Assembly (NCBI RefSeq): GCF_014648355.1
Contig: NZ_BMQY01000017.1
Coordinates: forward strand, 1 to 64,000
Length of the DNA: 64,000 bases
Source: Couchioplanes azureus
GTDB taxonomy: Bacteria; Actinomycetota; Actinomycetes; Mycobacteriales; Micromonosporaceae
Direction: 5' to 3'
The notes below the pieces were generated by a model. The model had not been told where the DNA came from, did no database searches, and saw only the letters and a list, made by a program, of their open reading frames with translations. Of this stretch, positions 17,147-24,931 are shown one piece after another (positions within the stretch are counted from its first letter, which is position 1; each line of letters opens with the position of its first letter). Made by a program: the position numbers and the translations under genes.

Positions 17147-18076
17147 TTACGACGCCGCATTCCCCGCGGCTTTATCCGCTGGCGTTTCGTTCAGACCCAA
17201 ACCACGCAGGATGTTATCGCGGTTCGCGTTTGCGCGCAGCGCGGTCAAGGAATTCAAGCGGCCCAGCAAAGTCGTGGAAGATGCGGGGCATTTCAAGTCT
17301 TGAATCGCCGACAAGGTTTTTTCGAAACGTTGGATGCGGCTTTCAAGGTCCGTTCCACTCGGAAGGTTCGCATTCTTGAGCGCTACCTGCGCGTTCACTT
17401 GAGCTTGAGTGGGCGGGCAGCGACCGGGAACTTTCACCCCGGTAGGGCCCACGCGGTCGGCCGTCGCGTTCGGATTGCCCGGGCTGAAACCCAGCACCGG
17501 CACCAAAGCGTTGATGTCACCGGAGCTGGCTCCGGCGTTCCCCGTCGCTCCACTCGCGGCCGCGTCACCGGATCCTGTGGCGGCGGCTTTATCCGCTGGC
17601 GTCTCGTTCAAACCCAAACCACGCAGGATGTTATCGCGGTTCGCGTTTGCGCGCAGCGCGGTCAAGGAATTCAAGCGGCCCAGCAAAGTCGTGGAAGATG
17701 CGGGACATTTCAAGTCTTGAATCGCCGACAAGGTTTTTTCGAAACGTTGGATGCGGCTTTCAAGGTCCGTTCCACTCGGAAGGTTCGCATTCTTGAGCGC
17801 TACCTGCGCGTTCACTTGAGCTTGAGTGGGCGGGCAGCGACCGGGAACTTTCACCCCGGTAGGGCCCACGCGGTCGGCCGTCGCGTTCGGATTGCCCGGG
17901 CTGAAACCCAGCGCCGGCACCAAAGCGTTGATGTCACCGGAGCTGGCTCCGGCGTTGCCCTGTTCGGCGGCCTGGCTCATCCCCGTGCCGACCGCGAGCG
18001 CCGAGCCGAGCAGCGCTGCGGCGGCACCTCCAATCACCAGCTTGCGCGTCCGGCTGCTGACTCCGCGTCGATACAT
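17147..18076 (-). CDS. Secreted protein made of two nearly identical 139-residue units
   Basis: The 309-residue precursor has a Sec signal peptide (RTRKLVIGGAAAALLGSALA) and then two copies of one unit (about residues 41-165 and 180-304), each with GDINALVP, GFSPGNPNATADRVGP, VPGRCPPTQAQVNAQVALKN, a helical segment around RIQRFEKTL, LKCPAS and RGLGLNETPADKAA. Each unit has two Cys, suggesting one disulfide per unit in the exported form. GAGGAG lies seven bases before the ATG. Codons such as TTG, AAA and GCG/GAT-rich runs differ from the strongly GC-biased neighbours, hinting at foreign origin. I do not recognise the family; a surface or secreted binding role is only a guess. Confidence 0.75.
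   Translation of the reverse strand: MYRRGVSSRTRKLVIGGAAAALLGSALAVGTGMSQAAEQGNAGASSGDINALVPALGFSPGNPNATADRVGPTGVKVPGRCPPTQAQVNAQVALKNANLPSGTDLESRIQRFEKTLSAIQDLKCPASSTTLLGRLNSLTALRANANRDNILRGLGLNETPADKAAATGSGDAAASGATGNAGASSGDINALVPVLGFSPGNPNATADRVGPTGVKVPGRCPPTQAQVNAQVALKNANLPSGTDLESRIQRFEKTLSAIQDLKCPASSTTLLGRLNSLTALRANANRDNILRGLGLNETPADKAAGNAAS
17166..17956 (-). repeat. Tandem duplication, 417-bp period, inside the secreted-protein gene
   Basis: Positions 17166-17539 recur at 17583-17956, offset 417 bases (139 codons), with only a few base differences, for example near 17187, 17283 and 17491 in the first copy. The 43-base linker between copies encodes a Ser/Gly/Ala-rich spacer. The near-identity shows a very recent duplication or ongoing gene conversion. 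Confidence 0.9.
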
Positions 18077-18661
18077 GCACGGCTCCTCGTCGTCTTGGTA
18101 CTGCTTGTGCCGAGATATACGAGCAACGATGTGCAGCAGTTCATGACGCTGAGCAAGCGTTCCTTAAAGTTTCTTTAACGCGACTCCCGGGGCGTGCAGC
18201 CGACAGCATCGTCGCGCCCACGTCCGCGCGGCCCAGCTACGCCGCAGCGCCGAACCCCTACAACAGGGCGGCGATCTGCACGACCCCTGGGACGGCCTGT
18301 TTTTGGCGATGGCTCACTTGGCGTAGGCCAGCGCAAGGCAATCGTGCTGATCGCTGTTCTGGCGGCTTGCATGTTCTGCTGGTTCTGCTGGACCGCTCGA
18401 TTTACGGGGGTGGTATCGGCGCTCTCATGGCCGCGGCAACGGCCGTGGGGATGCTGATCGTCAGCGAAACGGCCTAGAGGTGCGGGTGCTTCGTTCAAGG
18501 TCATCCCCTTCCAACGACCTCTTCGCCGTCTGGTCCATCCTGGACGTGCTCGCGCGGCGTCCTCGATCGACATGACGGCCATCTGACGGCGTACCGGGCC
18601 GGAGTTGCCCGACCGTGACGAACGCAAGTTCTGCGTAGTGCCGACAACGCCACGTTCGCTT
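18077..18661. other. Spacer with a possible frameshifted small membrane protein
   Basis: On the plus strand one frame reads KAIVLIAVLAACMFCWFCW and a second, starting about 10 codons later, reads GGGIGALMAAATAVGMLIVS and stops at 18477. Joined by one indel near 18407 they would form a two-helix membrane protein of about 55 residues. No ribosome site is obvious. Otherwise nothing is seen in this spacer. Confidence 0.25.
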
Positions 18662-18687
18662 CTTGCAAAGGCTTGCCGTACTCTTGC
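18662..18687. promoter_or_regulatory. Three phased CTTGC repeats before the LacI gene
   Basis: CTTGC occurs at 18662, 18672 and 18683, ten and eleven bases apart, ending just before the GTG start at 18692. Repeats in helical phase next to a LacI-family gene suggest an operator for autoregulation. Another CTTGC overlaps the proposed -35 of the transporter operon at 19771. Confidence 0.35.
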
Positions 18688-18691
18688 TGCT

Positions 18692-19681
18692 GTGACGAAG
18701 CGTCTCACCGAGGTGGCGAAGAAGGCGGGGGTCAGCGAGGCTACGGTCAGCCGGGTGCTCAACGGCCGTCAGGGGGTGAGCGAATCCACCCGCGCGGCGG
18801 TGCTGACCGCCCTCGACGTGCTGGGCTACGAGCGACCGACGAAGCTGCGTGGCGAGCGGGGCCGCCTGGTCGGCCTGGTGCTGCCCGAGTTGCAGAACCC
18901 GATCTTCCCGGCGCTGGCCGAGGTGGTCTCCGCGAGCCTGGCCCAGCGCGGCTTCACCCCGGCGCTGTGTGCCCGCACGATCGGCGGCGTGCCGGAGCGC
19001 GACTATGTGGAGATGCTGCTGGACCACCAGGTGAGCGGCGTGGTCTTCGCGGGCGGGGCGTACGCGCAGGCGGATGCCGAGCACGACCACTACCGGCAGT
19101 TGGCGAACCGCAGGCTGCCGGTGGTGTTGGTGAACGGCGGCGTCGACGAGCTGGGCTTCCCGCACGTGTCCACGGACGACGCGGTGGCGGTGGAGCAGGC
19201 GTACAGACACCTGCGCGCGCTGGGCCACGAGCGGATCGGCATCGTGCTGGGCCCGCAGGGCCACGTGCCGTCGGAGCGCAAGCTGGCGGCTCTTGTCGCC
19301 GCAGACGGATCGCCGGAGGTGCAGCGCACGCCGTTCTCGATGGAGGGAGCCCGGGTGGCCGCTGCCCGGCTGATCCGGGCGGGCATGACGGGCCTGATCT
19401 GCGCGAGTGACGTCATGGCGCTGGGGTCGATCCGGGCGGTGCGGCGGCTGGGGCTGTCCGTGCCGGGCGACGTGTCGGTGGTCGGCTTCGACGACTCGGC
19501 GCTGATGACGTGCACGGATCCGCCCCTGACCACGGTGCGGCAGCCGATCGAGGCGATGGGGCAGGCCGCGGTGGACCTGCTGGTACGTCAGATCGAGGGC
19601 GCCGAGGTGCTGGGCGACGAACTGCTGTTCGAGCCGGAGCTGGTGGTGCGGGGGTCGACGGGGCCGGCGCTGAAGCGCTGA
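18692..19681 (+). CDS. LacI-family transcriptional regulator
   Basis: The 329-residue protein has an N-terminal LacI helix-turn-helix (RLTEVAKKAGVSEATVSRVL followed by the NGRQGVSESTR hinge approach), a minor-groove hinge region, and a periplasmic-binding-type sugar domain ending FDDSALMTCTDPPLTTVRQP. GTG 18692 is chosen because it places the DNA-binding domain at the usual N-terminus; the longer frame from 18605 adds 29 unrelated residues. It is transcribed toward, and presumably represses, the oligosaccharide transporter/glycosidase genes downstream until an imported sugar binds. Confidence 0.92.
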   Translation: MTKRLTEVAKKAGVSEATVSRVLNGRQGVSESTRAAVLTALDVLGYERPTKLRGERGRLVGLVLPELQNPIFPALAEVVSASLAQRGFTPALCARTIGGVPERDYVEMLLDHQVSGVVFAGGAYAQADAEHDHYRQLANRRLPVVLVNGGVDELGFPHVSTDDAVAVEQAYRHLRALGHERIGIVLGPQGHVPSERKLAALVAADGSPEVQRTPFSMEGARVAAARLIRAGMTGLICASDVMALGSIRAVRRLGLSVPGDVSVVGFDDSALMTCTDPPLTTVRQPIEAMGQAAVDLLVRQIEGAEVLGDELLFEPELVVRGSTGPALKR

Positions 19682-19696
19682 CCAGCATCGATGTGA

Positions 19697-19722
19697 GGGC
19701 GGGCCGGTGGCCCGCCCTTCTT
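19697..19722 (+). terminator. Rho-independent-like terminator after the LacI gene
   Basis: A perfect 9-bp stem GGGCGGGCC / GGCCCGCCC with a GGT loop is followed by TTCTT. It separates the regulator from the transporter operon. Confidence 0.7.
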
Positions 19723-19771
19723 CGTGCCCGTGATCATGGTCATCTTGTTTTTTCGGGATTCGATCGATTTC

Positions 19772-19799
19772 TTGCGCTGGTTCGGTCGTCTTGTATCGT
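19772..19799 (+). promoter_or_regulatory. Candidate promoter of the oligosaccharide operon
   Basis: TTGCGC (19772-19777) and TATCGT (19794-19799), 16 bases apart, fit the actinobacterial housekeeping pattern. The CTTGC at 19771 overlaps the -35 element, where a LacI-type repressor could block polymerase. Nearby TCGATCGA (19760-19767) is palindromic and could be part of an operator. Confidence 0.4.
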
Positions 19800-19885
19800 C
19801 ATCGCCACGCACCATAAGCGAGATGCAGGTCACAGTCTCGGTCCGCTTCACCGCGTGCACACCCCTTCGAGAAAGGGCGTTCCCC

Positions 19886-21247
19886 ATGAGTAGAAGCCGC
19901 CTGCGCGGCGCCATCGGTCTCCTTCTCGCCGCCGGCCTCACCCTTTCGGCCGCCGCGTGCGGCAGCGACGACGACGCCCCGCCGGCCACCGGAAACGAGA
20001 AGGTGACCCTGGTCGTCAACGGCCTGCCGCCGGCCACCGAGAAGGTCAACCACGAGCGCTTCCTCGCCAACGTGGCGGCGTTCGAGGCGGCCAACCCGAA
20101 CATCGACATCGACCCCCGTGAGGGGAAGATGGACCCGCAGACGTTCCAGGCCAAACTGTCTGGCGGGCAGCTCGAGGACCTCTTCTACGTCTATTTCACC
20201 GACCCGGCCGGGCTCATCGCCAAGCGGCAGGTCGCCGACATCTCGAAGTACCTCCCGGAGTTCCCGGTCACCAGCCAGGTCAAGCCCGAGGTGCTCCGGG
20301 TCTTCCAGGACGGCAAGGGCGGTACGTACGGCCTGCCGTACAAGAACTACTCGCTCGGCCTGCTCTACAACCGAGACCTGTTCCGCATGGCCGGCCTCGA
20401 CCCGGACAGCCCGCCGAAGACGTGGGCCGAGGTCCGCACGGCGGCGAAGAAGATCGCGGTGCTCGGCAAGGACTACGTCGGATACGGCGACTATTCCAAG
20501 AACAACACCGGCGGCTGGCACTTCACCGCCGAGCTGTACTCGCTGGGCGGCGACGTCGCGGTCAACGCGAACGGCACCTGGAAGGCCGCCTTCGACAACG
20601 ACCTCGGCCGGCAGGTCCTGCAGAACCTCAAGGACATGCGCTGGACCGACGACAGCATGGGCAGCCGTCAGCTGCTGGAGTGGAAAGACCTGCTCGACCT
20701 GATGGGCTCGGGCAAGCTCGGCATGTACGTGGCGACCGCCGACAACATCCCGACGATCGTCAACGAGTACAACGGCGACTACACGTCGTACGGCCTAGGG
20801 CCGATCCCGGACGGTAAGGCGACGCTCGGCGGCGGCGAGGGCTACATGTTCAACGCCAAGGCCGGCCCGGCGAAGATCCGCGCGGGCCTGAAGTGGCTGA
20901 CGTTCTGGTTCGCCTCGCCGGAGAAGATCGCCGAGGAGAACAGCTGGGCCGCGGAGAGCAAGCAGCCCGTCGGCCTGCCCGAGCCCGCCATCTGGACCGG
21001 TGACGCCGCGGCGAAGCAGGCCGCCGCCGACCAGCGGTACGCGAACGTGCCGCAGGAGAACTACGTCCCGTTCCGCGCCGCGATGAGCAGCATCCCGGTG
21101 AAGCTGGAGCCACCGAGTGCGCAGGCCGTCTACGCGGTGCTCGACGTGCCGATGCAGAAGGTCCTCACCGACCGCAACGCCGACCCGGCCGCGCTGCTCG
21201 CCGACGCGGAGAAGCAGGTCAACAGCATCCTCGCCGGGATTCGCTGA
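19886..21247 (+). CDS. Sugar ABC transporter solute-binding lipoprotein
   Basis: The 453-residue precursor has a lipoprotein signal (LLLAAGLTLSAAAC, then GSDDD linker) and a type 1 extracellular solute-binding domain: EGKMDPQTFQAKLSGGQLED, GTYGLPYKNYSLGLLYNRDL and later GGGEGYMFNAKAG. Such proteins capture oligosaccharides outside the membrane and deliver them to MalF/MalG-type permeases, which follow directly. The ATG at 19886 has a GAAAGGG site; the frame opens further upstream at 19724 but without signal-peptide character. With the two glycosidases downstream, the ligand is probably an alpha-glucan oligosaccharide. Confidence 0.92.
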   Translation: MSRSRLRGAIGLLLAAGLTLSAAACGSDDDAPPATGNEKVTLVVNGLPPATEKVNHERFLANVAAFEAANPNIDIDPREGKMDPQTFQAKLSGGQLEDLFYVYFTDPAGLIAKRQVADISKYLPEFPVTSQVKPEVLRVFQDGKGGTYGLPYKNYSLGLLYNRDLFRMAGLDPDSPPKTWAEVRTAAKKIAVLGKDYVGYGDYSKNNTGGWHFTAELYSLGGDVAVNANGTWKAAFDNDLGRQVLQNLKDMRWTDDSMGSRQLLEWKDLLDLMGSGKLGMYVATADNIPTIVNEYNGDYTSYGLGPIPDGKATLGGGEGYMFNAKAGPAKIRAGLKWLTFWFASPEKIAEENSWAAESKQPVGLPEPAIWTGDAAAKQAAADQRYANVPQENYVPFRAAMSSIPVKLEPPSAQAVYAVLDVPMQKVLTDRNADPAALLADAEKQVNSILAGIR

Positions 21248-21306
21248 CGCTCGACCGGGCGAGGGCCGCTCGCGAGGGCCGCCCACCGGACAGCCAAGGA
21301 GACGCG

Positions 21307-22251
21307 ATGGCGTTGCTGACCGCGGAAAAGCCGACCACGCCGGGCCGGGCCCGGCGCCCCGCTCGCCTGCGCACCCCGACCCGGCTGGTCCGCCGGATCC
21401 AGGACAACCTGCTGGCGTACGCGTTCCTCGCCGGCGGCCTGTTCTGTTTCGCGCTGTTCTCGTGGTACCCGCTGGTGCGCGGCGTGATCCTCAGCTTCCA
21501 GCAGGTCAACTTCGTGACCGACCCGTACTGGGTCGGCGCGGAGAACTACGAGGTCCTCCTCGACGACCCGCTGTTCTGGACGGCCTGGAAGAACACGGTC
21601 GTCTTCACCGGCCTGGCGTTGGTGCTCGGGTACGCCGCCCCGCTCGTCCTGGCGATCCTGCTCAACGAGCTGCGGCACCTGCGGGCGTTCTTCCGCATCA
21701 CCGTCTACCTACCGGTGATGCTGCCGCCGATCGTGGTGGTGCTGCTCTGGCAGTACTTCTACGATCCCGGCAACGGCCTGTTCAACGCGGTGCTGCGCGG
21801 CGTCGGGCTGCCGGAGTCGCAGTGGACACAGGGCGGCGGCAGCGCGATGATCTCGCTGGTCCTCGTGTCCACATGGGCCAACCTCGGCGGCGCCACGCTG
21901 ATGTACCTGGCCGCGCTCCAGGGCGTCCCGGGCGAGCTGTACGAGACGGCGGAGCTCGACGGCGCGACGATCTGGCAGCGGCTGCGGCACGTCACGCTGC
22001 CGCAACTGCGGTTCATCATGCTGGTCCTGCTGCTGCTCCAGATCATCGCGACCATGCAGGTCTTCATCGAGCCGTACCAGCTCACCGGCACAAGCAACCC
22101 GGACACGATCACGGTGATGGTGCTGGTCTACCGGTACGCGTTCACCGTCAACCAGGACTTCGGCCTCGCCGCCGCCATGAGCGTACTGCTCTTCGTCGTC
22201 CTCGGCGTGTTCTCCGCCCTCTACCTGCGGCTCACCCGGGAGGCGAAGTGA
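21307..22251 (+). CDS. Sugar ABC transporter permease, MalF type
   Basis: A 314-residue membrane protein with six predicted helices, the first being YAFLAGGLFCFALFSWYPLV, and the cytoplasmic EAA loop ETAELDGATIWQRLRHVTLP that docks with the ATPase. AAGGAG lies a few bases before the ATG. Its stop overlaps the start of the next permease (GTGA), so the pair is translated in a coupled way. It forms the membrane channel with the following protein. Confidence 0.92.
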   Translation: MALLTAEKPTTPGRARRPARLRTPTRLVRRIQDNLLAYAFLAGGLFCFALFSWYPLVRGVILSFQQVNFVTDPYWVGAENYEVLLDDPLFWTAWKNTVVFTGLALVLGYAAPLVLAILLNELRHLRAFFRITVYLPVMLPPIVVVLLWQYFYDPGNGLFNAVLRGVGLPESQWTQGGGSAMISLVLVSTWANLGGATLMYLAALQGVPGELYETAELDGATIWQRLRHVTLPQLRFIMLVLLLLQIIATMQVFIEPYQLTGTSNPDTITVMVLVYRYAFTVNQDFGLAAAMSVLLFVVLGVFSALYLRLTREAK

Positions 22252-23129
22252 CGATCCGCACCCTCGTCTCACAGACGCAGCTGCGCCGGGGCCGCAACCG
22301 GCTCCTCTACTGGACGGTGCTCGCGGTCGTGACCGCCCTGTTCCTCGTGGCGTTCGTGTCGCCCCTCTACTGGATGGTCGCGGGCGCGCTGAAGACGCCG
22401 GCGGAGCTGGCGCAGGCGACCCCGACGGTCGTGCCGCAGGACCCGCAGCCGCAGAACTTCGCGACCGCGTGGGAGCAGATGCGCATCGCCAAGTTCCTCG
22501 CCAACACCGTCTGGTACGCGGTCGGTGGCTGGCTGATCCAACTGGTGATCGACGTGGCGGCCGCGTACGCGCTGAGCAAGCTGCGCCCCGCGTTCGGCAG
22601 GCTGGTGCTGGGCATGATGCTGGCCAGCCTCATGCTGCCCGCGTCGGCGCTGCTCGTGCCCGCATACCTGACCGTCACCGACGTGCCGCTGTTCGGCTGG
22701 AACCTGCTCAACACCCCGTGGGCGCTGTGGCTGCCGGCCGCCGCGAACGCCTTCAACATCTTCGTCCTGAAGCGGTTCTTCGACCAGATCCCGGACGACC
22801 TGCTGGACTCGGCCGCCATCGACGGCGCCGGGAAGCTGCGGATCCTCTGGTCGATCGTGCTGCCCCTGTCGCGGCCCGTGCTCGGCGTCGTCTCCATCTT
22901 CGCGGTCATCGCGATGTGGAAGGACTTCCTGTGGCCCCTGCTGGTGCTGCAGGACCCGGAGAAGCAGCCGCTGTCGGTCGCGCTCAGCCGGCTGGCCGGC
23001 ACGAGCCAGGTGCCGCAAACCGAGTTCCTCGCCGGCCTGGTCATCGCGTCGGTACCGATGATCGTCATCTTCCTGATCCTGCAGCGCAGCATCATCAGCG
23101 GCCTCTCGGCCGGAGCCATGAAGGGCTGA
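22248..23129 (+). CDS. Sugar ABC transporter permease, MalG type
   Basis: The 293-residue partner permease starts at a GTG overlapping the previous stop by four bases. It has about six membrane helices (first one LLYWTVLAVVTALFLVAFV) and the EAA loop LLDSAAIDGAGKLRILWSIV. No ATP-binding subunit is in the cluster; actinomycete sugar transporters of this class usually share an MsiK-type ATPase encoded elsewhere, which I infer here as well. Confidence 0.92.
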   Translation: MTIRTLVSQTQLRRGRNRLLYWTVLAVVTALFLVAFVSPLYWMVAGALKTPAELAQATPTVVPQDPQPQNFATAWEQMRIAKFLANTVWYAVGGWLIQLVIDVAAAYALSKLRPAFGRLVLGMMLASLMLPASALLVPAYLTVTDVPLFGWNLLNTPWALWLPAAANAFNIFVLKRFFDQIPDDLLDSAAIDGAGKLRILWSIVLPLSRPVLGVVSIFAVIAMWKDFLWPLLVLQDPEKQPLSVALSRLAGTSQVPQTEFLAGLVIASVPMIVIFLILQRSIISGLSAGAMKG

Positions 23130-23165
23130 CGCACGCACGCCCTCGATCGGAAAGCAGGGTGCAAC

Positions 23166-24710
23166 GTGACGCACGCGTGGTGGCGCGACGCGGTGATCTA
23201 CCAGGTCTACCCGCGCAGCTTTGCCGACGGCAACGGCGACGGGGTGGGCGACATCGCCGGCATCCGGGCCCGCCTCGACCACCTGTCCGGCCTGGGCATC
23301 AACGCCATCTGGGTGAGCCCGTGGTACCCGTCGCCGATGGCCGACGCCGGCTACGACATCTCCGACCACCGCGACGTCGACCCGGTCTTCGGCACCCTCG
23401 CCGACGCGCAGGCGCTGATCGCGGAGGCGCACGCCGTAGGCATCCGGGTCATCGTCGACGTGGTGCCGAACCACGTCTCCAGCGCCCACCCGTGGTTCGT
23501 CAAGGCGCTCGCCGATCCGGCCGCACCGGAGCGCGAGCTGTTCTGGTTCAGGCAGGGCGCCGAGATGCCCACCGGCTGGCGGGGCGAGTTCGGCGGCGCC
23601 ACCTGGACGCAGGTGCCCGACGGCGCCTGGTACCTGCACCTGTTCACGCCCGAGCAGCCCGACCTGAACTGGGCCCATCCGCGGGTGCAGGCCGAGTTCG
23701 AGGACATCCTGCGGTTCTGGTTCGACCGGGGCGCCGACGGCATCCGCATCGACTCCGCCGCCCTGCTGCACAAGGACCCGGCGCTGCCCGAAATCGACCC
23801 GGCGCAGCCGCACCCGTTCCACGACCTCGACGCCGTGCACGACGTGTACCGCTCCTGGCGCCGCGTCGCCGACGAGTATGGGCACCGTGCCCTGATCGGC
23901 GAGGTTTGGCTGCCCGAGCCGGAGCGCTTCGCCGCATACCTGCGTCCCGACGAGCTGCACGCCGCGTTCAACTTCGACTTCCTCGGCTGCGCCTGGGCCG
24001 CGGACGCCATGCGGGCCTGCATCGACCGCGCGCTCGCCGCCCACACCGGCGTCGGCGCGAGCGCCACTTGGGTCATCTCCAACCACGACGTCACCCGGCC
24101 GGTCACCCGCTACGGCCGCGCGGACACCGCGTTCAGCTTCGCCACCAAGCGCGAGGGCACCCCGACCGACCTGGAGCTGGGCACCCGGCGGGCCCGAGCC
24201 GCCGCACTGCTCACCCTCTCGCTGCCCGGCGCCGCCTACGTGTACCAGGGCGAGGAGCTCGGCCTGCCCGAGGTGGAGAACCTGCCCGTCGAGGCGCGGC
24301 AGGACCCGATGTGGCGCCGCTGCGGCCACGGCCGCGACGGCTGCCGCGTCCCGCTGCCGTGGACGGGGGACCGGCCGCCGTTCGGCTTCGGCGGCGAGCC
24401 GTGGCTGCCGCAGCCCGAGGGCTGGAAGGATCTGACGGTCGCCGCTCAGACCGGCGACCCGCATTCGATGCTGGAGCTGTACCGCCGCACGATCACGGCC
24501 CGCAAGGTTCTGCGCGGGCCCCTGCGCTGGCTGCCCACGGCGCCCGGCACCCTCGCGTACGCCCGCAGCGACGTCGCCGTCGTGGTCAACATGTCCGACG
24601 CACCCGTCCCGCTGCCGGAGCACGACACCCGAATCCTCGCCAGCGGCCCGCTGGACGACGGCGTCCTGCCCCCAGACACCGCCGTCTGGCTCCGGCTGCG
24701 GGCGGGCTGA
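23166..24710 (+). CDS. GH13 alpha-glucosidase (oligosaccharide-degrading)
   Basis: The 514-residue enzyme has no signal peptide and is cytoplasmic. It shows the GH13 conserved regions: DVVPNH (His103), GIRIDSA with nucleophile Asp196, LIGEVW with acid/base Glu246, and SNHDV with Asp308. The opening AVIYQVYPRSFADGNGDGVG is typical of the alpha-glucosidase/oligo-1,6-glucosidase subfamilies. GTG 23166 is 36 bases after the permease stop. In context it would hydrolyse imported gluco-oligosaccharides from the non-reducing end to glucose; linkage preference cannot be read from sequence. Confidence 0.9.
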   Translation: MTHAWWRDAVIYQVYPRSFADGNGDGVGDIAGIRARLDHLSGLGINAIWVSPWYPSPMADAGYDISDHRDVDPVFGTLADAQALIAEAHAVGIRVIVDVVPNHVSSAHPWFVKALADPAAPERELFWFRQGAEMPTGWRGEFGGATWTQVPDGAWYLHLFTPEQPDLNWAHPRVQAEFEDILRFWFDRGADGIRIDSAALLHKDPALPEIDPAQPHPFHDLDAVHDVYRSWRRVADEYGHRALIGEVWLPEPERFAAYLRPDELHAAFNFDFLGCAWAADAMRACIDRALAAHTGVGASATWVISNHDVTRPVTRYGRADTAFSFATKREGTPTDLELGTRRARAAALLTLSLPGAAYVYQGEELGLPEVENLPVEARQDPMWRRCGHGRDGCRVPLPWTGDRPPFGFGGEPWLPQPEGWKDLTVAAQTGDPHSMLELYRRTITARKVLRGPLRWLPTAPGTLAYARSDVAVVVNMSDAPVPLPEHDTRILASGPLDDGVLPPDTAVWLRLRAG

Positions 24711-24720
24711 CGAAAGGAAT

Positions 24721-24857
24721 GTCGTGCTCGGACGCGCGGCATCCTCGGCGTCACCACGGTCGCCGCCACGACTCAGCGCCAGCTCCGCTTGACCGTCATC
24801 GGTAACACCGGCTGGCCGGCCGGTCAGCGCGGTCAGCTTGAAACGTACGCCTCCTGA
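24721..24857 (+). pseudogene. Remnant of a discoidin (F5/8 type C) domain end
   Basis: One frame reads RLTVIGNTGWPAGQRGQLET and stops at 24857. It closely matches the end of the first discoidin domain of the next gene (RVTITGNTGWSAGQVSEFEV). No start or upstream part is present. This looks like the tail of a lost gene or domain that resembled the downstream glucanase. Confidence 0.5.
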
Positions 24858-24931
24858 CCGGCGGGAGGGTGCGCCCACCCACGCCCTCCCGGCCCCGCCC
24901 AGACCCGTCTCCGTGGAAGGTGCGTGTCACC

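Noticed and set aside
17166..17956. The 417-bp repeat as a mobile element
   Set aside because: The units are in frame within one gene, with no terminal repeats or transposase; it is an internal gene duplication.
22269..24878. An 869-codon minus-strand open frame
   Set aside because: Antisense to the permease and GH13 genes, without any recognisable domain.
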